Shown: positions 1 to 4,828 of the stretch, piece by piece
Layout: every line of letters starts with the position of its first letter
Position numbering within the stretch: position 1 is the stretch's first letter
Assembly (NCBI GenBank): GCA_903870235.1
Contig: CAIQCA010000009.1
Span: forward strand, 1-5,070
DNA length: 5,070 nucleotides
Direction: 5' to 3'
DNA from: an uncultured bacterium
Lineage (GTDB): Bacteria > Patescibacteriota > Minisyncoccia > Phycocordibacterales > PALSA-1337
Position numbers and translations under genes: made by a program
The notes under the pieces: generated by a model
Seen by the model: only the letters and a program-made list of their open reading frames with translations
Database searches by the model: none
What the model was told of the DNA's origin: nothing

Positions 1-274
1 AGGTTACACGAAAGCTTATAGAATTTTTGTGGTGGGTCTTGTTTCCGTGACCATGAACGCCCAAATCACCGCCAATCTTACTCTCATCACCAGCCACCTC
101 ACATTCATAATCAAATCCTGATCCATCGAACAAAATAACCGAGTCACCGTTTTTCAAACGAAAAACTCGGCGTATTTGATTTACTAGATCGGCCGAATCA
201 ATAGTCAGCGTTATCTGGCTGCCTATTTTGCCACCATCTATCTTGTCAGCGATATAAAAACGATGAAGTCTCAT
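1..274 (-). CDS. rsmE: 16S rRNA (uracil-1498-N3) methyltransferase RsmE, N-terminal part
   Basis: Only the first 91 codons are in the window; the gene runs off the left edge. I translated it directly from the minus strand. It opens with MRLHRFYI, the usual RsmE start, then VFRLKNGD (residues 37-44) and FDGSG (49-53), the conserved run of the N-terminal PUA-like RNA-binding domain. The C-terminal SPOUT knot that binds S-adenosylmethionine would lie outside the window, so its catalytic residues cannot be checked. In the known family the enzyme makes m3U at position 1498 of 16S rRNA, in the decoding region of the assembled 30S subunit. It lies about 35 bp downstream of clpP on the same strand and is probably co-transcribed with it. 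The ATG at 272-274 has no Shine-Dalgarno; a small hairpin (281-300) sits six bases ahead of it. The family call is firm for the part seen. Confidence 0.87.
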   Translation of the reverse strand, partial: MRLHRFYIADKIDGGKIGSQITLTIDSADLVNQIRRVFRLKNGDSVILFDGSGFDYECEVAGDESKIGGDLGVHGHGNKTHHKNSISFRVT

Positions 275-280
275 AGATTA

Positions 281-300
281 ATTCACGGCTGCGCGCGAAT
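281..300 (-). other. Small hairpin between clpP and rsmE, just before the rsmE start
   Basis: On the minus strand ATTCGCG (300-294) can pair with CGTGAAT (287-281), seven pairs including one G-U, around the six-base loop CGCAGC. The stem ends six bases before the rsmE ATG. No T-run follows, so it does not look like a terminator. It could shape translation of rsmE or processing of the clpP-rsmE transcript; that role is inference. Confidence 0.35.
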
Positions 301-309
301 GCGTTTTAA

Positions 310-897
310 TTATTTCTTATTGGACAAAACCGCATCAACAATTCCATATTTCTTGGACTCTTCAGCATCCATGAAGAAGTCACGATCGACATCTTTTTCA
401 ATCTTACTCAAAGTCTGACCAGTATTCTTGGCCAACATCTTGTTCAAAGTCGCGCGGTTCTTGAGAATTCTTTTGGCACTAATCTCGATATCAGAAGCCT
501 GACCTTCCGCACCACCATGTGGTTGATGGATCATAATTTCAGAATTTGGAAGTGAATATCTCTTTCCTTTTGTTCCGCAAGACAAGATCACTGCGGCCAT
601 CGAAGCGGCCATGCCAACACAAACTGTGGAGACATCATTCTTGATGTGATTCATCGTATCGATGATCGCCATACCAGCCGTGACCTGACCACCAGGTGAA
701 TTGATATACATGCTTATTTCTTTCTTTGGGTCTTCAGATTGTAAAAACAAGAGTTGAGCGATGATGATGTTTGCCACTGAATCGTCGATAGGACCGCCAA
801 GGAAAATAACCCCCTCTTTCAGAAGACGTGAATAAATATCATAGGCGCGTTCGCCTTGAGGGCTCTTTTCTATAACTGTTGGGATGAGGTATGACAT
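310..897 (-). CDS. clpP: ATP-dependent Clp protease proteolytic subunit ClpP
   Basis: A complete 195-residue ClpP, the usual length for the family without a long propeptide. This serine peptidase forms a double heptameric barrel in the cytoplasm and degrades proteins fed by an AAA+ unfoldase (ClpX, ClpA or ClpC). The start matches the family: [18 protein letters not shown], then IFLGGPID (31-38) and INSPGG (65-70). The catalytic triad is intact: Ser99 in GMAASM, His124 in MIHQPHGG and Asp173 in DRDFFM, with the same spacing as the triad of E. coli ClpP (97/122/171). The usual GQAASMGA around the serine reads GMAASMAA here, a mild variation. No unfoldase gene is adjacent. The ATG at 895-897 has no Shine-Dalgarno; a promoter-like pair at 925-953 would give a leader of about 20 nt. 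rsmE follows on the same strand. Confidence 0.97.
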   Translation of the reverse strand: MSYLIPTVIEKSPQGERAYDIYSRLLKEGVIFLGGPIDDSVANIIIAQLLFLQSEDPKKEISMYINSPGGQVTAGMAIIDTMNHIKNDVSTVCVGMAASMAAVILSCGTKGKRYSLPNSEIMIHQPHGGAEGQASDIEISAKRILKNRATLNKMLAKNTGQTLSKIEKDVDRDFFMDAEESKKYGIVDAVLSNKK

Positions 898-924
898 GTG
901 GATTGGTTTTTATGATTGACGAAA

Positions 925-953
925 CTAATAATGGAAAATTACTGCTGTGACAA
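925..953 (-). promoter_or_regulatory. Probable sigma70-type promoter of clpP
   Basis: On the minus strand TTGTCA (953-948, five of six consensus bases) is followed after exactly 17 bases by TATTAG (930-925, four of six). Transcription would begin near 918, about 20 nt before the clpP ATG. No CIRCE or CtsR-type heat-shock operator is visible nearby. Confidence 0.45.
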
Positions 954-1021
954 TTAATAAGATAGTAAATGAAATATAGCATGCAATAGTTCCATTGACA
1001 AGTAGATAGTTATGTGATTAG

Positions 1022-1126
1022 CTCAGAAGTGGAGGCTGCCTCAAAAGAGTTGATAATATTACAACCACCTGGTACGCAAGACATATAACGTGTCCCAAGT
1101 GCAAGGTCAATAGGCAGTTAACGAGA
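1022..1126 (+). other. Open in-frame extension upstream of the 1127 gene, encoding a CPKC motif but lacking a start codon
   Basis: Reading the 1127 frame backwards, it stays open to a TAG at 1019-1021 and encodes 35 residues containing WYARHITCPKCKVNRQLTR. There is no ATG, GTG or TTG in this stretch; ATT at 1058 and ATA at 1085 are the only near-start codons. The gap changes composition here: 898-1020 is about 28% GC and 1021-1126 about 46% GC, close to the gene that follows (about 50%). This could be the decayed or misread 5' end of the gene, a true N-terminus with an unusual start, or chance. No convincing promoter lies upstream: TTGACA at 995-1000 has no matching -10. Confidence 0.3.
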
Positions 1127-1645
1127 ATGAGTAAAAAACTACAGAGACGAGTTAGGACAATCGTGGAGTTTGTTTGGACCGATGATACAGGTAAGATCTG
1201 CGACGATCCATGGGCTTTCACTACATTGAAACATCAGAGTTGGGATGTCTTGATCAACTGTTGGAGGTTGGTATCGTTCGAGAATGAACGCTTCATGCAA
1301 ATCAACTTTCGCAACAACAGGAACACCCTCCTTGGGAAAAAAGAGTTGGACGAGGTCATTATGTTGGGGCCATGGACTCGCACCAAGAACGTGACGTCCC
1401 TCAAATGGTCTACCGATACCCTCCTGCGGGTTGACTTCCAGCTCTTGAGCGGTAAAGGCTTCATCGAGAGCGGTCTTGAGGTGTTGTTCGAGTTCTTGCT
1501 CGCCTTCGGCGTGGAACGCTCGACCGCCAAGGAATACCTGCGGGGATTCCATATCATGCAGGAAACCGAGGTTCGGTGGCACAATGAATGGGTTGGATTC
1601 GGGCAATACCTGCGCCTGACCCTTCCTGTTCTCCTCGAGAAGTAG
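1127..1645 (+). CDS. Hypothetical protein, 172 aa, rich in Trp and Arg
   Basis: I do not recognise the family. The protein has eight tryptophans (17, 29, 39, 46, 83, 94, 151, 155), a basic N-terminus (MSKKLQRRVR), a central GPWTRTKNVTSLKW segment (81-94), and a helix-like hydrophobic stretch with a charged continuation (about 115-147). There is no signal peptide or clear membrane segment, so it is probably cytoplasmic. The main support is the intrinsic terminator 16 bases after its TAG stop, oriented for this strand, together with a normal ATG start. Against it, there is no Shine-Dalgarno and no clear promoter. The opposite strand is open over nearly the same span in exact antisense codon register, with codons that also look plausible, so a minus-strand gene cannot be excluded. 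GC is about 50%, well above the AT-rich sequence upstream. The true start may lie upstream (see 1022-1126). Confidence 0.5.
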   Translation: MSKKLQRRVRTIVEFVWTDDTGKICDDPWAFTTLKHQSWDVLINCWRLVSFENERFMQINFRNNRNTLLGKKELDEVIMLGPWTRTKNVTSLKWSTDTLLRVDFQLLSGKGFIESGLEVLFEFLLAFGVERSTAKEYLRGFHIMQETEVRWHNEWVGFGQYLRLTLPVLLEK

Positions 1646-1660
1646 CCGTAACCTTTAACC

Positions 1661-1692
1661 CCCAGCTCGCGCTCCACGCGACTGGGTTTTTT
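1661..1692 (+). terminator. Intrinsic terminator of the 1127-1645 gene
   Basis: CCCAG (1661-1665) pairs with CTGGG (1682-1686) and TCGCG (1667-1671) with CGCGA (1677-1681), with one bulged C at 1666 and a five-base loop, followed at once by six T (1687-1692) and then ATTT. In the other direction the stem is followed by GGTTAAAGG, not a T-run, so it acts for plus-strand transcripts only. This is the best evidence that the gene just upstream is read on the plus strand. Confidence 0.82.
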
Positions 1693-1709
1693 ATTTGACA
1701 TGCAAGAGA

Positions 1710-2171
1710 TTACCTCATCCCCAAACTTGATTTAACTTTACCAAGAGAATCTATTTCCTTTATTTTTTTAATAACTGCATCTGGCATAACTACAAACATG
1801 TTTCGAGCTTCTGGTAGACTTGTATCCTTAAAGAAAAAACCAGAATCAACATCTCGTATATCCATATCTCCTTTTTTGAGATCATTTAACCAATCCGCGA
1901 CAGCCGCAAGCGTACAATCGGCACCAAGAAGATCGGTATTGTCCTTCAAAATAGCTATCATACCGTCGAAATCTTTAACATCCTGTAAAAGATGGCTAAG
2001 TTTAATATCTGCATCTTGCCTTTCAGCTAAAGCAGCATCTACGGGGCTTTCCTCTCTAGGAACTGGCACTTCCTTTATTTCAGGCCTAGTTTGCTTTTCA
2101 ACCTCATCTTTAGCCTTTTCTGCCCCGATTCTTGCACCAGCCCCGATAGCCGCATTGAAAAATAATCCCAT
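1710..2171 (-). CDS. Hypothetical protein, 153 aa, glycine/alanine-rich amphipathic N-terminus
   Basis: I do not recognise the family. From the ATG at 2169-2171 the protein begins MGLFFNAAIGAGARIGAEKA, a short hydrophobic Gly/Ala stretch that could associate with a membrane or pack as a glycine zipper. A charged, proline-containing linker follows (about 21-48), then a mainly helical domain (about 49-100) with one cysteine (86), and a segment of mixed character containing GFFFKD (111-116) and MFVVMP (125-130). There is no cleavable signal peptide. A TTG further upstream (2208-2210) would add 13 residues, but the strong promoter at 2210-2238 would start the transcript inside that extension, so I chose the ATG. 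The leader is about 30 nt, AT-rich, without a Shine-Dalgarno. The gene is divergent from rny and convergent with the 1127 gene, so it is a single-gene unit and its neighbours do not suggest a role. I see no terminator after its TAA. Confidence 0.72.
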   Translation of the reverse strand: MGLFFNAAIGAGARIGAEKAKDEVEKQTRPEIKEVPVPREESPVDAALAERQDADIKLSHLLQDVKDFDGMIAILKDNTDLLGADCTLAAVADWLNDLKKGDMDIRDVDSGFFFKDTSLPEARNMFVVMPDAVIKKIKEIDSLGKVKSSLGMR

Positions 2172-2209
2172 AAAATTTATTATTAACAAATATAAATAGT
2201 AAAAGAGCA

Positions 2210-2238
2210 ATTATATGGCTATCTTGCAATTTAATCAA
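2210..2238 (-). promoter_or_regulatory. Strong sigma70-type promoter of the 1710-2171 gene
   Basis: On the minus strand TTGATT (2238-2233) is followed after exactly 17 bases by a perfect TATAAT (2215-2210). Transcription would start near 2203, giving a leader of about 31 nt before the ATG at 2171. This is the best-matching promoter in the window and it decides the start codon of the gene. Confidence 0.62.
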
Positions 2239-2252
2239 TTACGTTATACGAT
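2224..2252 (+). promoter_or_regulatory. Possible rny promoter, overlapping the divergent promoter
   Basis: TTGCAA (2224-2229), 17 bases, then TACGAT (2247-2252): four of six matches in each box. It would give a leader of about 150 nt and overlaps the opposing promoter at 2210-2238, so the two could compete for RNA polymerase. A second TTGCAA at 2347-2352 has no good -10 at the right distance. The rest of 2172-2409 is AT-rich; I see only a short GCTTT/AAAGC palindrome (2283-2294) in it. Confidence 0.22.
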
Positions 2253-2392
2253 ATATTTGTTACCAATTTAATTTTTGATTTCGCTTTTTAAAGCATTAGT
2301 GATAAAAACATTATGAACTTTCACCGATTACTTAGTCCAAATTCCCTTGCAAAGCCTCATAAAATAACAATATCGCCATAGTCTCTAAGAGA

Positions 2393-2407
2393 GCGAATCA
2401 CATTCGC
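2393..2407 (+). other. Perfect hairpin two bases before the rny start codon
   Basis: GCGAAT (2393-2398) and ATTCGC (2402-2407) are perfect complements around the three-base loop CAC. The stem ends two bases before the rny ATG. The only purine-rich, Shine-Dalgarno-like stretch, AAGAGAG (2387-2393), lies on the far side and is too distant unless the hairpin forms and brings it close. A role in controlling translation of rny is inference. Confidence 0.45.
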
Positions 2408-2409
2408 AT

Positions 2410-3939
2410 ATGTCATTAAAACTAGTCGCACTATTCCTCTCCATCGCTGGAGTCGTGGGAATGGCTGTCGGTTACTACTTGCGTCTGATCATTTCCTTAG
2501 GAAAAAAGGGTTCAATGGAACTCGAAATCAAGGAGATGCTCTTGACCGCCAAAGAAGACGCCAAGAAGATAACCGCCGAAGCCGAAACCAAGACTGCCAA
2601 AGTTCTAGAGGATGCCAGAGCAGAGATAAAAGTGAAAGAAGAAAAGGTTCGTCAGACCGAAGATCGTCTCATAAAGAAAGAGGATTTCCTCGATAAACGC
2701 CAAGTCGACCTCGACAAAGAGGTGGAGTTGGTTAAGCAGCGTGTCACAGAGATCAAAGCCATCCGTGAACAAGCCGACAAGCTTGAACAAGATCGTACAC
2801 AAGCTCTTGAGAAAGTTGCCCGCCTTACAGAAGAGCAAGCCAAGGAAGAAGTTATCAAAACTGCTGAGAAACATTATGAGGAAGACATCATGGTTCGCAT
2901 GAACAAGCTCGACACTCAAGGTGAAGAGCTTCTAGAAAATCGTGCTCGTGATATCCTCGCGGTTTCTATTCAACGTCTCGCCTCTTCTGTCGCTTCAGAT
3001 GTCATGTCTACAGTCATGCCAATTCCTAGTGATGATGTAAAGGGAAAAATCATTGGCAAGGAAGGTCGCAACATAAAATCATTCGAACGCATCACCGGAG
3101 TTGAAGTCTTGGTTGATGACACTCCTGGTGCCATTACAATTTCTTCATTCGACCCAGTTCGTCGCCACGTGGCACGTCTCGCTCTCGAAGAACTCATAAA
3201 AGACGGCCGTATTCAGCCATCTCGTATCGAGCAAGTCGTCGAAAAAGCTAAGCAAGACATCAACAAAACTATCAAAGAAAAGGGTGAGCAAGCCGCTTAC
3301 GAATGTGGTGTTATCGGTCTCGACCCAAGAATACTTCTCATCCTTGGTCGCCTACATTTCCGAACCAGCTATGGTCAAAACGTGTTAATGCACTCCGTAC
3401 AGATGGCCAATATCGCTGGAATGATCGCTGAAGAGCTTGGTGCCAATGTACAAGTTGCCAAGGCTGGTGCCCTTCTCCACGATATCGGTAAAGCCCTCGA
3501 CCATGAAGTCACTGGTACTCACGTTGAGATTGGCCGCCGTATATTGCAGAAGTTTGGTGCCCCAGAAGAAGTCATCAAAGCCATGCAAGCCCATCATGAG
3601 GAATATCCTTATGAAACTATCGAGTCACGTATCGTTCAAACAGCTGACGCTATCTCTGGTGCTCGTCCAGGTGCTCGTCGCGACAACGTTGAGAACTATT
3701 TGAAGCGTCTTGGTGATCTCGAAGCTATCGCTACTTCATTCAAAGGTATAGAAAAGGCTTATGCCCTACAGGCTGGTCGTGAAATCCGCGTCTTCGTCAA
3801 AGCTGAAGAGCTTGGCGATGTAGAATCCAAAAATTTGGCTCGTGAAATCGCCCTCAAGATAGAAAAGGATCTCAAATATCCAGGTGAAATCAAGGTTATC
3901 GTCATAAGAGAACAGAGGACGGTAGAATTCGCCCGCTAG
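2410..3939 (+). CDS. rny: Ribonuclease Y (membrane-anchored endoribonuclease)
   Basis: A complete RNase Y of 509 residues, close to the roughly 520 of the B. subtilis enzyme. The family starts mRNA decay by endonucleolytic cleavage at the inner face of the cytoplasmic membrane. Domains in order: one N-terminal transmembrane helix (about 4-24); a long charged coiled coil (about 35-190) rich in Glu, Lys and Ala; a KH RNA-binding domain with IIGKEG (214-219), the GxxG loop; and an HD metal-dependent phosphodiesterase domain. Metal-site residues are all present: His328 in LMHS, His357-Asp358 in LLHDIGKA, His371 in THVEIG, His395-His396 in AHHEEYP, and Asp413 in TADAISGARPGARRD. The conserved RTSYGQNVL (318-326) precedes the HD domain. 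I kept the ATG at 2410 because it places the anchor at the very N-terminus, as the family requires. It has no close Shine-Dalgarno; a hairpin abuts the start. It is a single-gene unit ending at the terminator 3992-4020. Confidence 0.98.
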   Translation: MSLKLVALFLSIAGVVGMAVGYYLRLIISLGKKGSMELEIKEMLLTAKEDAKKITAEAETKTAKVLEDARAEIKVKEEKVRQTEDRLIKKEDFLDKRQVDLDKEVELVKQRVTEIKAIREQADKLEQDRTQALEKVARLTEEQAKEEVIKTAEKHYEEDIMVRMNKLDTQGEELLENRARDILAVSIQRLASSVASDVMSTVMPIPSDDVKGKIIGKEGRNIKSFERITGVEVLVDDTPGAITISSFDPVRRHVARLALEELIKDGRIQPSRIEQVVEKAKQDINKTIKEKGEQAAYECGVIGLDPRILLILGRLHFRTSYGQNVLMHSVQMANIAGMIAEELGANVQVAKAGALLHDIGKALDHEVTGTHVEIGRRILQKFGAPEEVIKAMQAHHEEYPYETIESRIVQTADAISGARPGARRDNVENYLKRLGDLEAIATSFKGIEKAYALQAGREIRVFVKAEELGDVESKNLAREIALKIEKDLKYPGEIKVIVIREQRTVEFAR

Positions 3940-4039
3940 GGTTGAGTTTGCGAGATAAAAACCTGAATACGACTCAATTATTAGTAAAAAGAAAGGCGCC
4001 CGATTGCTCGAGCGCCTTTTCTGACAACAAACTCAACTC
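3939..4039. repeat. Inverted repeat framing the rny/pilin terminator
   Basis: GTTGAGTTTG (3941-3950) and CAAACTCAAC (4028-4037) are perfect reverse complements; a G-T and a G-C pair extend the arms to 3939 and 4039. The arms enclose the terminator hairpin at about 3992-4020, and the left arm begins at the last base of the rny stop codon. They could form an outer stem on the 3' ends of both convergent transcripts, or be the ends of a very small element of about 100 bp. No target duplication is evident. Confidence 0.5.
3992..4020. terminator. Bidirectional intrinsic terminator between convergent rny and pilin genes
   Basis: AAAGGCGC (3992-3999) pairs with GCGCCTTT (4012-4019); inside, CGA (4001-4003) pairs with TCG (4008-4010) around TTGC, with one C-A mismatch (4000/4011). 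On the plus strand CCTTTTCT follows the stem, ending rny. On the minus strand the stem is followed by CTTTCTTTTTACTAA, an even better U-tract, ending the pilin-gene transcript. One hairpin therefore serves both genes. Confidence 0.85.
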
Positions 4040-4052
4040 ACACTGATGATCA

Positions 4053-4571
4053 TCATTGACCAACTTCGACCGTCTGCCCACGAACCGTCATCTTGCCGAC
4101 TCGTTTTGACCACTCACCGCCGGCCAAGTCGGATTGAGTATAGTCCGAATGAATATGAATTTCCAGGTCGCGATTAAGTTTGTGAGGATTAATCGTCATC
4201 TGGGTCCACATCGGCTCACCTGGTTTCACATCGGCGAAAATCCGTGGCGTAAGACTTACATCCCAGACTTTCAATTCCTGCGAGTTGGGCATTCCAAAGT
4301 ACAAAGTATACCGGTTTGCCTCATGCATGAATATACGGACGACGTTATCATGCCGGATGACTTGGTCTCCAGGTTGACTACCAGCAGGATTTACACCAGA
4401 GCTAGAGTCGTTGGTGACAGGGTGCCATCCATTAGCCAGCGCCTCACTTAGCCCCTTGTTCTTATTCGCGATAGCAGGCAAAATCAATGCCGCCAACAAG
4501 CCGATAATGGCAATAACAATCATCAGCTCAAGCACCGTAAATCCGCGAAGCTTCTGCAGACTTGTATTCAT
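4053..4571 (-). CDS. Type IV pilin-like protein (prepilin / pseudopilin)
   Basis: A 172-residue protein with a classic class III signal: a short basic leader MNTSLQKLRG (1-10), the prepilin peptidase site after Gly10, then FTVLELMIVIAIIGLLAALI with Phe+1 and Glu+5 (residue 15). Prepilin peptidase (PilD type) would cut and methylate it, giving a mature protein of 162 residues held by its N-terminal helix until assembled into a pilus or pseudopilus. The hydrophobic helix is followed quickly by a Gly/Ser/Pro-rich linker (about 48-70) and a beta-looking domain (about 71-172) with KPGEPMW (116-122) and a C-terminal RGQTVEVGQ. There are no C-terminal cysteines, so no disulfide D-region. No pilus assembly gene lies beside it, so I cannot say whether it is a major pilin, minor pilin or competence-type pseudopilin. 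It has the only clear Shine-Dalgarno of the window and ends with TGA. Confidence 0.88.
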   Translation of the reverse strand: MNTSLQKLRGFTVLELMIVIAIIGLLAALILPAIANKNKGLSEALANGWHPVTNDSSSGVNPAGSQPGDQVIRHDNVVRIFMHEANRYTLYFGMPNSQELKVWDVSLTPRIFADVKPGEPMWTQMTINPHKLNRDLEIHIHSDYTQSDLAGGEWSKRVGKMTVRGQTVEVGQ

Positions 4572-4579
4572 ATCCGATT

Positions 4580-4585
4580 TCTCCT
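4580..4585 (-). promoter_or_regulatory. Strong ribosome binding site of the pilin-like gene
   Basis: AGGAGA on the minus strand lies eight bases before the ATG at 4569-4571. It fixes the start, which also gives the short leader expected of a prepilin. No other gene in the window has a comparable site, so this gene may be translated differently from or more strongly than its neighbours. Confidence 0.8.
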
Positions 4586-4628
4586 ATTTTTTCGTTTTTC
4601 TTGTTCAACTATCGGTTAGACTGGCACA

Positions 4629-4648
4629 ATTATATTGATTTGTCAATA
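4629..4648 (-). promoter_or_regulatory. Promoter element and palindrome upstream of the pilin-like gene
   Basis: On the minus strand there is a perfect TATAAT (4634-4629), which would start transcription near 4622 and give a leader of about 50 nt; the -35 at the right distance is poor. It abuts a perfect 6-bp palindrome, TATTGA-TTTG-TCAATA (4633-4648), which could be an operator. A TTGACA within the palindrome is only six bases from TATAAT, so the two boxes cannot belong to the same promoter. Confidence 0.35.
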
Positions 4649-4723
4649 ATACCCCTTGAAAACGCACGTCATTCACGTAAGTTAGCCACAATTTATGCAC
4701 CGTTTACGAACTTTCGTCACCTA

Positions 4724-4751
4724 TTGCCTAAAATATGGCTTACTATATAAT
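4724..4751 (+). promoter_or_regulatory. Probable sigma70-type promoter of the HU gene
   Basis: TTGCCT (4724-4729, four of six) is followed after 16 bases by a perfect TATAAT (4746-4751). Transcription would start near 4758, giving a leader of about 70 nt before the HU ATG at 4829. Confidence 0.6.
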
Positions 4752-4757
4752 GTACTT

Positions 4758-4828
4758 ACAGTTTGATAGCTCGATCGCTCGCCTGTGGCGAAGGACCGAG
4801 ACAAATTATTAGAAATAATAGAACAAAA
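4758..4828 (+). other. Structured 5' leader of the HU mRNA
   Basis: The predicted leader can fold: TCGCC (4779-4783) pairs with GGCGA (4787-4791) around TGT, and CTCG (4770-4773) with CGAG (4797-4800) outside it. Nearer the start, TTATT (4806-4810) can pair with AATAA (4814-4818). There is no T-run after the GC-rich hairpin, so it is not a terminator, and no Shine-Dalgarno before the ATG. It matches no riboswitch I know; a regulatory role is inference. Confidence 0.35.

Noticed and set aside
995..1023. Consensus TTGACA (995-1000) as a promoter for the 1127 gene
   Set aside because: At 16 to 18 bases downstream the sequence is ATTAGC, TTAGCT or TAGCTC, none an acceptable -10.
1009..1090. tRNA-like fragment: GATTAGCTCAG at 1016-1026, with GTTAT (1009-1013) and ATAAC (1085-1089) able to pair
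   Set aside because: The D-stem has a G-G mismatch, no anticodon stem forms, and there is no T-arm with GTTCRA. The resemblance is limited to the D-arm.
1139..1606. A minus-strand gene of about 155 codons antisense to the 1127-1645 gene
   Set aside because: It needs a TTG start, has no ribosome binding site and no terminator, while the plus-strand gene has an ATG and a correctly oriented terminator. Its openness follows from the shared codon register. It is kept as an alternative in the findings, not as a feature.
1661..1692. The terminator as a stop for the minus-strand 1710-2171 gene
   Set aside because: In the minus direction the hairpin is followed by GGTTAAAGG, which lacks the U-tract.
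1234..1701. Another minus-strand open frame covering the terminator
   Set aside because: It starts inside the T-tract flank of the terminator, its product is dominated by Ser and Arg, and it is out of register with both better candidates.
2172..2210. TTG at 2208-2210 as the start of the 1710-2171 gene, adding 13 hydrophobic residues
   Set aside because: The strong promoter at 2210-2238 would start transcription near 2203, after this TTG; the ATG at 2171 is the first good start in the transcript.
4629..4646. Minus-strand TTGACA and TATAAT read as one promoter for the pilin gene
   Set aside because: The boxes are only six bases apart; sigma70-type promoters need about 17.
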